From: Acidobacteriaceae bacterium
GTDB lineage: Bacteria; Acidobacteriota; Terriglobia; Terriglobales; Acidobacteriaceae
Direction: 5' to 3'
DNA: 6,307 nucleotides
NCBI GenBank assembly: GCA_003139975.1
Contig: PLHN01000185.1
Coordinates: 1-6,307, forward strand
The position numbers and the translations under genes are program-made. Below, piece after piece: positions 1-5,765 of the stretch (the first letter of the stretch is position 1; every line of letters begins with the position of its first letter). The notes below the pieces were generated by a model, which saw nothing but the letters and a program-made list of their open reading frames with translations, had not been told where the DNA came from and ran no database searches.

Positions 1-251
1 GCTATGGTACGAAAGGTACCAACGCGGTCGCTGCTGCAAAAGGGTACGAACGTAATGACGAGAGGATGGAAAGCGGCGAGTGCTGTGTGAGCAGAGTCGG
101 TCCGATCCTAGATTCTGCCAGTTGCTACGCGGCCATCTTCGGCCCCATTCCGAAAATGCGTCGGGCCAGCCAGACCGGATTTGCAATTCCGGCAGGCGTT
201 CTGGCAGGCGCTGCACCGCCGGCAGTCCGGACGATCAGCGATCCAATGCTC
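1..251. other. Left-edge stretch with no supportable gene
   Basis: I see no gene here that I can support. Plus-strand frame 3 is open from the left edge to base 473, but it runs through the terminator at 252-284 and antisense into the regulator gene at 332-877, with no recognisable protein motif. Frame 1 is open from base 1 to a TGA at 88-90 and could be the last 29 codons of a gene entering from the left, but the peptide is not recognisable. The only structure noted is a cluster of GGTAC-type repeats at 5-52, listed separately. The stretch is downstream of the regulator's terminator and may be plain intergenic DNA. Confidence 0.5.
5..52. repeat. Three short GGTAC(G/C)AA repeats with an inverted pair
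   Basis: Three near-identical 10-mers occur at 6-15 (GGTACGAAAG), 15-24 (GGTACCAACG) and 43-52 (GGTACGAACG). The first two together form a perfect inverted repeat, TGGTAC (5-10) and GTACCA (16-21), around a 5-base loop. They could be protein-binding half-sites, a small hairpin, or repeated codons at the end of an incoming gene: in frame 3 the first two read Gly-Thr-Lys-Gly-Thr-Asn. The repeats are seen directly; any function is unknown. Confidence 0.3.
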
Positions 252-284
252 AAGAAAAAAGCCGGAGCCACGAGGGCTCCGGCT
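252..284 (-). terminator. Rho-independent terminator of the zinc-ribbon/XRE regulator
   Basis: Read on the minus strand, a perfect 10-bp GC-rich stem (AGCCGGAGCC pairing with GGCTCCGGCT; arms at 275-284 and 260-269) with a 5-base loop runs straight into TTTTTTCTT. It lies about 48 bases after the stop codon of the regulator gene. On the plus strand the hairpin is preceded by A residues and has no following T run, so it should work only for minus-strand transcription. Confidence 0.9.
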
Positions 285-331
285 GTCCAGTTGGTTGTGT
301 GCCCGGATAAAAAATCAAACTTGGAGACTGC

Positions 332-877
332 TTATGCGCTACGCCGCGGCCGTACTGTCAAATCCCGCACCTGCGCCAGAATGCTGGACATCTGCATTCC
401 GTTCAGTTGCGACAGATACGGCATGACTTCGGAGACAAACGAGTCTTCCATCAACTCGCGGACCTCTTCCTGACGGTTACGCTCTCCGCCCGAAAGCAGC
501 ATGGGAACACTGACTTCGAGGGCACGCGCCAAACGCTCAAGAGAGGAGAGCGTCGGCGTGGCCTTTTCGTTTTCGATTTTTGATACATACGTGCGCGGCA
601 CGGACATTCGCAAGGCCAGTTGACGCTGGCTCATGCCGCCACGCAAACGCAGGGACCGAATCGAGTGCGCCAGGTTCAGGTGCCCTCGACCGGACATGTT
701 CATGGGTTCTGGCGGGACTTCGGGCATCGCCGTTACCGCGGCGATCTCGGCCTCGTCCTCATCCAATGACAGGTGACAACGCCTACAAATGCTGTTAGAT
801 GTGCGGAATTGCACGAGCAGACAGTGGTCGCAACGAACGACTTCCCGTGAATCGACGGGAGCGAGTGTAGTGGCCAT
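332..877 (-). CDS. XRE-family DNA-binding regulator with N-terminal zinc-ribbon-like motif
   Basis: A 181-residue predicted cytoplasmic transcriptional regulator. Residues 16-34 hold two CxxC pairs (Cys16, Cys19, Cys31, Cys34; CxxC-x11-CxxC), expected to bind one zinc. An acidic, proline-containing linker follows (about 39-60). Residues about 68-125 form a Cro/C1-type helix-turn-helix, with MSQRQLALR as the second helix and VPRTYVSKIENEK as the recognition helix, the usual XRE signature. The C-terminal 50 residues are partly helical and end in a basic tail (RPRRSA); I recognise no ligand domain. Ligand and targets are unknown. The ATG at 877 is chosen because it retains the zinc motif; no Shine-Dalgarno precedes it, so translation may be leaderless or weak. 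The gene is divergent from the HD hydrolase across 140 bp, and a strong terminator follows it. The HTH call is secure; the zinc binding is inferred from cysteine spacing. Confidence 0.9.
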   Translation of the reverse strand: MATTLAPVDSREVVRCDHCLLVQFRTSNSICRRCHLSLDEDEAEIAAVTAMPEVPPEPMNMSGRGHLNLAHSIRSLRLRGGMSQRQLALRMSVPRTYVSKIENEKATPTLSSLERLARALEVSVPMLLSGGERNRQEEVRELMEDSFVSEVMPYLSQLNGMQMSSILAQVRDLTVRPRRSA

Positions 878-929
878 CAGGTTTTGGGAGTGCCAGAGCA
901 GGAGGCTACTCTCAAACCAACTGAATGGT

Positions 930-959
930 AATCTGCTTGAACGCGTCTGTGGAAGTCAA
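930..959 (-). promoter_or_regulatory. Possible promoter of the XRE regulator
   Basis: On the minus strand, TTGACT (954-959; five of six matches to the -35 consensus) is followed after 18 bases by CAGATT (930-935; three of six to the -10 consensus). Transcription would start near 923, giving a leader of about 45 bases before the ATG at 877. The -10 match is poor and sigma-70 promoters are weakly conserved in such genomes. Both elements overlap the arms of the inverted repeat at 934-962. Confidence 0.25.
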
Positions 960-962
960 GCA
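934..962. promoter_or_regulatory. 7-bp inverted repeat, candidate operator between divergent genes
   Basis: TGCTTGA (934-940) and TCAAGCA (956-962) are perfect inverted copies separated by 15 bases, with arm centres 22 bp apart, about two helical turns. That geometry suits a dimeric helix-turn-helix protein. The site lies in the only intergenic space between the XRE regulator and the HD hydrolase and overlaps a possible regulator promoter, so autoregulation is a reasonable guess. A 7-bp repeat of this kind can also arise by chance in 140 bp. Confidence 0.35.
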
Positions 963-968
963 AAAACA

Positions 969-997
969 GAAACAACGAGGGGCTGGCCGGGTAAAAT
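969..997 (+). promoter_or_regulatory. Possible promoter of the HD hydrolase gene
   Basis: TAAAAT at 992-997 matches five of six positions of the -10 consensus and sits 20 bases before the start codon. The hexamer 17 bases upstream, GAAACA (969-974), matches only three of six -35 positions. A transcript from here would have a leader of about 14 bases containing the ribosome-binding site GGAGA (1009-1013). This is a weak call based on the -10 element alone. Confidence 0.22.
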
Positions 998-1017
998 CCT
1001 GAGTAAATGGAGAAAAC

Positions 1018-1605
1018 ATGCACCAAACCATCAATCCGCGCGAGGCTGCCTGGTGTTTACTAATTGAGTTCACCCAGTCAGAAAGTCTTCGCAAACATGC
1101 GCTTGCGGTCGAGGCTTGCATGCGCGCCTATGCCCGTAAAACGAGCGCGGATGAGGAACTGTGGGGCATCGTTGGCTTGATCCACGACTTCGACTACGAG
1201 AAATATCCGACTGCGGAGGAACATCCCTACAAGGGAAACGAAATCCTGCGGGAGCGTGGCTATTCCGACGAAGTGCGCCGCGCCATCATGTCCCACGCCG
1301 AGTACACCGGGGTTTCGCGCGTTACCGCGATGGAGAAGACGCTGTTCGCCTGCGATGAACTGGCCGGATTCATCACCGCGTGCGCGCTGGTGAAGCCAGG
1401 CAAATCGCTGGCGGAGGTGGAAGCCAGTTCGGTGCGGAAAAAGATGAAAGACAAGGCATTCGCCCGCAGCGTGAACCGCAACGACATCATTCAGGGCGCG
1501 GCCGAACTCGGAGTGGAATTGGAGCAGCACATCGCGTTTTGCATCGAGGCGATGAGAGGCATCGCCGGCGATTTAGGGCTCGATGGGGCGGCCAAGCCAG
1601 CGTAA
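1018..1605 (+). CDS. HD-superfamily (HDIG-type) metal-dependent phosphohydrolase
   Basis: A 195-residue predicted soluble cytoplasmic protein of the HD hydrolase superfamily, whose members use divalent metals to cleave phosphate ester bonds. Candidate metal ligands appear in order: His27 (LRKHALAVE), the HD doublet His56-Asp57 (GLIHDFDYEKYP), His69 (EEHPYKG), His93 (IMSHAEYTGV) and Asp113 (FACDELAGF). This H-HD-H-H-D series suggests a two-metal site. It is a stand-alone domain of normal length, with a helical lysine-rich segment (about 138-150) and no fused sensor or nuclease. The physiological substrate is not known to me for this uncharacterised family, so I give no gene name. The ATG at 1018 is preceded by GGAGA at 1009-1013 with a 4-base spacer. 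The gene stands alone on the plus strand, divergent from the XRE regulator and convergent with the peptidase. Confidence 0.9.
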   Translation: MHQTINPREAAWCLLIEFTQSESLRKHALAVEACMRAYARKTSADEELWGIVGLIHDFDYEKYPTAEEHPYKGNEILRERGYSDEVRRAIMSHAEYTGVSRVTAMEKTLFACDELAGFITACALVKPGKSLAEVEASSVRKKMKDKAFARSVNRNDIIQGAAELGVELEQHIAFCIEAMRGIAGDLGLDGAAKPA

Positions 1606-1636
1606 ACAAGATGCGCGGCGGAGGAACTTGACTTTC

Positions 1637-1652
1637 GTCCGTAGTGACGGGC
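1637..1652 (+). other. Weak hairpin after the HD hydrolase gene
   Basis: GTCCGT (1637-1642) and ACGGGC (1647-1652) can form a 6-bp stem with one wobble pair and a 4-base loop, 31 bases past the HD gene's stop codon. The following bases, TTGGCGTTTA, are not a proper T run. It is the only plus-strand terminator-like structure I see here. It may be a poor terminator or chance, and the stem at 1687-1711 could also slow plus-strand transcripts. Confidence 0.2.
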
Positions 1653-1675
1653 TTGGCGTTTAAGCGATCAACGAT

Positions 1676-1711
1676 CAAGAAAAACTTCCGCGCCCCTTTC
1701 GAGGACGCGGA
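1676..1711 (-). terminator. Rho-independent terminator of the S53 peptidase gene
   Basis: On the minus strand, a 9-bp stem (TCCGCGTCC, 1703-1711, pairing with GGGCGCGGA, 1687-1695, with one U-G wobble) encloses a 7-base loop and is followed two bases later by TTTTTCTTG. It begins about 26 bases after the peptidase stop codon. The plus strand shows no T run directly after the hairpin, so it serves mainly the minus-strand gene in this convergent pair. Its tail is nearly the same as that of the terminator at 252-284. Confidence 0.85.
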
Positions 1712-1737
1712 GGCAGATTGCAGATCTAGTTTTGCTT

Positions 1738-3876
1738 TTACTTTCCGTAGAAGGAATCAGCAAAAGCCTGGGCATTGGGTGTCCCCACGCCCGTCACGTT
1801 GTCCCAGCCCTTTTTGGTATGCAAGCTGGTCGGAGCGCTGCAAGGGATGATAACGCCAAACGTTGGACCCGCCGTGCAGTCCATGCCGAAGGAAATGACC
1901 GAGGCCGTCTCCTGGAGCCAGGCATAATCCCAGATTGCGCTGACGAACTTCGCGGGTGCTCCGCCGCCCAGCACTGCATTTGCGTTATAGGCAGTCGTAC
2001 CGTTGGAGTCCACAATCGAACCAGCGACGTTGGTCTTGGAACTCACCGGAACGATATCGGTGACAGCCCCGGCTGGCAATGAATAGACGTATGGAGCGGC
2101 CTGCCCAAGCTCAGAGCCGCCGCCCGCCAGGGCTTCCTGGTTTGCGATGGCCCAAAGAGCAGAGAACATCGGGCAGGCCACGCTCGTTCCTCCCCATACC
2201 TGCCAAACCTGTGCTGGAACACTGCCCGGCACGGTAATCAGAATCGCTACGCCGGTGTTTGGGTCCGCCAACCATGAAATGTCCGGCAGTTGACGATACT
2301 TCCCAGGCAACTTCTTCTGGAACGACGGCTTGAGGAAACCAGCGAGGCAATTCCCGCTCGAATCCTGCGTGGCGCAGTTGCTCGGGCCTCCGCCCGCGCC
2401 GCCGATGAAGCCGAACGCTTCTCCAGACGGAGGATCCGTCACGAAGCCCTCCTCGGCAATCAGAGTTTGATTGTTGCCCCACCCGGCCTGCCACGCGATC
2501 GAGTTATCGGCATTCAGCGCCAGCGTGACGCCGCCAACAGCTGTCGCCCAGGGAGAATCCGCCGGAGCGCTAACCGTGGGAGGGATTCCATACGCGGAAT
2601 AGTCGCCGGTATCGCCAGAAGAGAAGTTGGTGGAAATTCCCGAAGCAGCGGCGGTCTCGGAAATCAGGTTCTCGGCTGTCAGGATCGACGCAGGGGTGAA
2701 CTCTTCGATCGAGGCATAGCTGCCCGAAAGAACATTCGCCAGGCCATAGTTGACCGCGTCGTATTCGGCCTCGTCCACGTCCTGGAAGCTAGCTGAGGGC
2801 GGGACGATAAGGTTGATGTTCGCGCCGGGGGCGACGGCGTGCGCCCACTCGACGTCAATGTTGATTTCCACCTGGTCCGCCGCTTCGCAACTGCTTGGCG
2901 TCGGGGTGTAGGTGATGGCGAAGTTCGACCCGAGAGTCAGCGCCGGCAAACCGTACTGCGCCGAAAACGCATTCGCATCGCTCTGAATGGTCAATGATCC
3001 GCACCAGTCGATGATGCCGATGGTTTGGCCTGTTCCGGTGTATCCCTCTCTGTACAACCCGTTGAGATTGTAAGCAGCCTGGATCATCGGCGGTGTGTAA
3101 GCACAACCATTGCTGGTCAGGTTCTGCAGGCTGAGGACATTCCCCTTGTAGGTCGCGATGGGAAGCGAACCGTTATTGTTGTTGGAAAACACGTCCGTTT
3201 CCGTACCGGTGAAGCAGACATTTGAAAAAATGTCCTCAGGATGCACTGCCCCCGAAACCCCGCCTTTGGTACCGCTTGGAATCGCTCGCTGCATCAGCGG
3301 ATGTTCATACTTGCCACTGTCCAGTCCCGCCACGGCACTCACCAGGGACGCAGCCGGTCCATCGACGTAAGGATCGCGGTCGTTGGCGCGAACTACTTTT
3401 CCCAGCACCTCGTAATTGTTGAGCTGAACGTGAAACGCCTTCTCGATGTCGCCGACGGTTCCGATTGCGCGTACATATCCGTTGTTTGGGCCAGTTCTAA
3501 TCACCTTGAGGTTATGGGACTTAAAGAAGCTCTGGACCGTCTTCGCTTCCGCAGCCGTCGGCATAAACCGGGCAGCTAGGTCTCTCGACTTCAGCCAGTG
3601 CCGATAGTTCGCTGAGGTACGGTCATAGAGTTGTTGCGCAAGCCCATCGAATTCTGCGCGATTGTGAACATTGAGCCAGATGCTGACCTCAATCGTCTTC
3701 GATGGATCCTCGGCGCCAAGGTTCTTTGCCGTGGAAACAAAGCTTGGTGTATTGTGGGCGATCACCTTACCGCTGACCGAACCGGCCGACAATAGCGCAC
3801 AACTGGTCAGGACTAGGGTTATGACGACTAGCCAGCGCGTGCTGACACCTGTGTATCCTTCTTGCGCTTTGTTCAT
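1738..3876 (-). CDS. Secreted pro-sedolisin, serine-carboxyl peptidase (family S53)
   Basis: A 712-residue exported endopeptidase precursor of the sedolisin/kumamolisin family, enzymes usually active at acid pH. Residues 1-36 form a signal sequence with a hydrophobic core (WLVVITLVL); LTSC at 23-26 could alternatively be a lipobox. Residues about 60-187 match the pro-kumamolisin propeptide, which is removed on maturation. The catalytic domain starts near 260. All catalytic residues are present: Glu337 and Asp341 (EINID), the oxyanion Asp422 (SSGDTGD) and Ser565 (GGTSVACP). Candidate C-terminal calcium ligands are Asp607 and Asp692 (GWDNVTGVGTP). Their separation, about 85 residues, is far more than the 22 or so I recall for kumamolisin, implying an insertion of about 60 residues that includes Cys667 and Cys679. 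The ATG at 3876 is preferred for its strong ribosome-binding site; a GTG at 3912 is in frame but has none. Monocistronic, with its own terminator. Confidence 0.95.
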   Translation of the reverse strand: MNKAQEGYTGVSTRWLVVITLVLTSCALLSAGSVSGKVIAHNTPSFVSTAKNLGAEDPSKTIEVSIWLNVHNRAEFDGLAQQLYDRTSANYRHWLKSRDLAARFMPTAAEAKTVQSFFKSHNLKVIRTGPNNGYVRAIGTVGDIEKAFHVQLNNYEVLGKVVRANDRDPYVDGPAASLVSAVAGLDSGKYEHPLMQRAIPSGTKGGVSGAVHPEDIFSNVCFTGTETDVFSNNNNGSLPIATYKGNVLSLQNLTSNGCAYTPPMIQAAYNLNGLYREGYTGTGQTIGIIDWCGSLTIQSDANAFSAQYGLPALTLGSNFAITYTPTPSSCEAADQVEINIDVEWAHAVAPGANINLIVPPSASFQDVDEAEYDAVNYGLANVLSGSYASIEEFTPASILTAENLISETAAASGISTNFSSGDTGDYSAYGIPPTVSAPADSPWATAVGGVTLALNADNSIAWQAGWGNNQTLIAEEGFVTDPPSGEAFGFIGGAGGGPSNCATQDSSGNCLAGFLKPSFQKKLPGKYRQLPDISWLADPNTGVAILITVPGSVPAQVWQVWGGTSVACPMFSALWAIANQEALAGGGSELGQAAPYVYSLPAGAVTDIVPVSSKTNVAGSIVDSNGTTAYNANAVLGGGAPAKFVSAIWDYAWLQETASVISFGMDCTAGPTFGVIIPCSAPTSLHTKKGWDNVTGVGTPNAQAFADSFYGK

Positions 3877-3879
3877 TTG

Positions 3880-3888
3880 CTCCCTCCC
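3880..3888 (-). promoter_or_regulatory. Strong ribosome-binding site fixing the peptidase start
   Basis: On the minus strand GGGAGGGAG contains the near-perfect GGAGG core (3883-3887), six bases before the ATG at 3876. This decides the start in favour of that ATG over the in-frame GTG 12 codons upstream, and places the basic N-region and hydrophobic core as a normal signal peptide. The upstream half belongs to the palindrome CTCCCATGGGAG (3884-3895), which could fold into a 4-bp hairpin that partly covers the site. Confidence 0.8.
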
Positions 3889-4029
3889 ATGGGAGAACCT
3901 GTGCGGCACCACGACTAAAGCAGCAAGTCTGCTCGCGTCATGCTACGGACACTAGATGGAACTGGAACTACGAGTGAAGCGTTTGAATCCCCATACCCCG
4001 AACGTCTCGCGCGATCCGCGAACAGCGCA

Positions 4030-4058
4030 ATGCTAGCCCGTTCCCAAGTGGTTGGCAA
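4030..4058 (-). promoter_or_regulatory. Possible sigma-70-like promoter of the peptidase gene
   Basis: On the minus strand TTGCCA (4053-4058; five of six -35 matches) is followed after exactly 17 bases by TAGCAT (4030-4035; four of six -10 matches). Transcription would begin near 4022, leaving a leader of about 145 bases before the ATG at 3876. A weaker alternative upstream is TTGTCC (4096-4101) with GAAAAT (4073-4078), also spaced 17. Neither is proven. Confidence 0.35.
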
Positions 4059-4202
4059 CGAATTCCGTGACTATTTTCCCTGTTTTTTGACCGAGGGACA
4101 AATAGGTATGCAAGTTCTTGCACTGGTTGTTGCGCAAGATACAATCGGCGGACACTTACGGTTGCATTCCGGTCCTAGATAACTCTCAGAGAGTCGCTCG
4201 GA

Positions 4203-5738
4203 CTAGCGCACCAACTCCGCCAGGTTACCATTCGCAATGACCTCTGCGATACGCGCGAAGTCCAGGTACATAACACGGTCTCTATCCATAGTTGCACACA
4301 CAGAGCGTATGGCCGAATGGGCTTGTTGCAGCGACTTGGAAGGTTTGAGCGGGGCAAGGAAGTCGATCGCCTGGGCAGCCGCCATCGCTTCAATGGCCAG
4401 CGCGTTGCGCGTATTCTCGACGATTCGTCTGAGCTTGTTTGCCGCCGTCATCCCCATCGAAACGAAGTCCTCTTTGTTGCCAGAGGTTGTGATCGAATCA
4501 ACCGACGCGGGATGCGCCAGCACTTTGTTTTCACTGACCAGGGCGGCGGCCGTGACCTGCGGCATCATGAATCCAGAGTTAAGCCCCGCTCCGGGCGCGA
4601 GAAATGGCGGCAGACCTTCGCTGAGCGCAGGATTGACCAACCGCTCCAACCGCCGTTCGCTGATGCCGGCGAGCGCGCTGAGGGCAATGCCGAGAAAATC
4701 GAGCGCAAAGGCTACAGGCTCACCATGAAAATTTCCGCCTGAAAGCACGTCGCCCTCCCCATCCACACCTTTGGGATTCGTGACGAAAACCAAAGGGTTA
4801 TCGACGGCTGAGTTCATCTCCGTTTCGAACACAGAGCGGCAATGGGCGAGCGTATCGCGCACCGCGCCGTGGACCTGCGGCATGCAGCGCAAAGAATAGG
4901 CGTCCTGCACGCGGCCACAGTCCCGATGCGAATGCCGAATCTCGCTATGTTCGAGCAGGCGGCGAAGGTTGGCGGCGGTTCTTGTCTGTCCGGCATGTGG
5001 ACGCACTTTTTGAATACGTTCGTCGAAAGCGACGTGGGTTCCCTGGAGCGCGTCGCACGACATGGCGCCGATGACGTCGGCCGAATCGACCAGCGTCTCG
5101 GCCGCCAGCAACATGAGCGTGCCCACCGCGAGCATGGCCTGCGTGCCATTGATCAACGAGACAGCCTCTTTCGCTTCGAGCGCAAGCGGTTTGATCTGCG
5201 CGCGCTTCAGCGCTTCTCCACTGGCAATGCGACCGCCTCTTTCATCAAAGCAGTCGCCTTCGCCGATGAGTGCAAGCGCGAGGTGCGCCAGAGGAGCGAG
5301 ATCGCCGCTTGCGCCGACACTTCCCTGCGATGGCACAACGGGCGTTACACCGCGGTTCACCATTTCGCAAATCGTATCAATGAGGAGCGCGCGCACACCG
5401 GAGTTTCCTTTGGCGAGCGAGTTTGCGCGCAACAGCATCATGGCGCGGGTTTCCGCAATCGCCAGGGGTTCACCCACACCGACAGCGTGCGAGCGGATCA
5501 GGTTGACCTGCAATTCACGAATCTGTTCGCCGGCAATGCGCACGTCACTCAGTCTGCCAACTCCGGTGGTGATAGCGTAGGAAACTTTGTCATTGGCAAC
5601 CAGGGCGTCCACGACGGTGCGCGCGCGGTTTACAGCTTCGCGCGCATCGGGAGCGAGTAGCAAGGGCCGTTTATGGACGGCGACTTCACGCACCGCCTCC
5701 GGGGTCAGATCGTTTCCGTTAATGTGGAGAGCTTGCAA
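4203..5738 (-). CDS. hutH: Histidine ammonia-lyase (histidase)
   Basis: A 511-residue cytoplasmic enzyme, full family length, converting L-histidine to trans-urocanate and ammonia, the first step of histidine degradation; the family works as a tetramer. The Ala143-Ser144-Gly145 triad (GSVGASGDLAPLAHL) forms the MIO electrophile. Against the Pseudomonas putida residues as I remember them, all align: Tyr54, His84 (RSHAVGVGEP), Asn197 (INGTQ), Gln278, Tyr281 and Arg284 (VQDAYSLR), Phe337 (GGNFHGEP) and Glu423 (NKEDFVSMG). The His84 plus Glu423 pair favours histidine over phenylalanine or tyrosine. Two motifs differ from the common forms: YAITTGVG for YGxNTGFG, and EDF for EDH. The start is a TTG with AGGAAG (5743-5748) upstream; no other start codon lies between it and the preceding in-frame stop. 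It is the third of three packed genes. hutU, hutI and hutG are not in the window. A tyrosine ammonia-lyase role is less likely. Confidence 0.95.
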   Translation of the reverse strand: MQALHINGNDLTPEAVREVAVHKRPLLLAPDAREAVNRARTVVDALVANDKVSYAITTGVGRLSDVRIAGEQIRELQVNLIRSHAVGVGEPLAIAETRAMMLLRANSLAKGNSGVRALLIDTICEMVNRGVTPVVPSQGSVGASGDLAPLAHLALALIGEGDCFDERGGRIASGEALKRAQIKPLALEAKEAVSLINGTQAMLAVGTLMLLAAETLVDSADVIGAMSCDALQGTHVAFDERIQKVRPHAGQTRTAANLRRLLEHSEIRHSHRDCGRVQDAYSLRCMPQVHGAVRDTLAHCRSVFETEMNSAVDNPLVFVTNPKGVDGEGDVLSGGNFHGEPVAFALDFLGIALSALAGISERRLERLVNPALSEGLPPFLAPGAGLNSGFMMPQVTAAALVSENKVLAHPASVDSITTSGNKEDFVSMGMTAANKLRRIVENTRNALAIEAMAAAQAIDFLAPLKPSKSLQQAHSAIRSVCATMDRDRVMYLDFARIAEVIANGNLAELVR

Positions 5739-5742
5739 GGTG

Positions 5743-5748
5743 CTTCCT
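5743..5748 (-). promoter_or_regulatory. Ribosome-binding site for the TTG start of hutH
   Basis: AGGAAG lies four bases before the TTG at 5738 (AGGA core six bases away). The only in-frame codons between the yciI stop (5766-5768) and this TTG are nine sense codons with no ATG, GTG or other TTG, so TTG is the sole sensible start. Such a start may lower hutH translation compared with its neighbours. Confidence 0.7.
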
Positions 5749-5765
5749 GATAGTAAGTCGAGTTC

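Larger units (their letters stand above)
3877..4202. other. Non-coding gap between hutH and the peptidase gene
   Basis: This 326-base stretch separates the end of hutH from the peptidase start. It contains the peptidase ribosome-binding site, a possible promoter (4030-4058) and a small palindrome, ACTCTCAGAGAGT (4182-4194), nine bases after the hutH stop. I found no T-tailed hairpin, so hutH has no obvious intrinsic terminator and some readthrough into the peptidase gene is possible. A plus-strand open frame at 3940-4182 has no ribosome-binding site or recognisable motif and is not called. Confidence 0.6.

Noticed and set aside
107..253. Minus-strand short frame with five closely spaced cysteines (C-x2-C-x2-C-x3-C-x2-C, 182-223), ferredoxin-like at first sight
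   Set aside because: It would begin at a TTG inside the T-run tail of a terminator, has no Shine-Dalgarno, and ends after about 48 codons; the cysteines probably come from GC-rich composition.
66..473. Plus-strand open frame of 135 codons, open in fact from the left edge
   Set aside because: It lies over a strong minus-strand terminator and antisense to the end of the XRE regulator, lacks a ribosome-binding site at its ATG, and shows no recognisable motif.
2290..2796. Plus-strand open frame of 168 codons within the peptidase gene
   Set aside because: Arginine-rich shadow translation opposite the S53 catalytic domain, with no motif of its own.
3884..3895. Perfect 12-bp palindrome CTCCCATGGGAG next to the peptidase ribosome-binding site
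   Set aside because: As a hairpin it gives only a 4-bp stem with a 4-base loop, leaving GGGAG bases free. A regulatory role cannot be argued from this alone; it is noted under the ribosome-binding site.
4182..4194. Palindrome ACTCTCAGAGAGT just after the hutH stop, considered as a terminator
   Set aside because: The stem is only about 5 bp, AT-containing, and has no T run after it on either strand.
4842..5660. Plus-strand open frame of 272 codons antisense to hutH
   Set aside because: It is fully contained in the well-supported hutH gene and has no family resemblance; long antisense frames are usual in GC-rich coding DNA.
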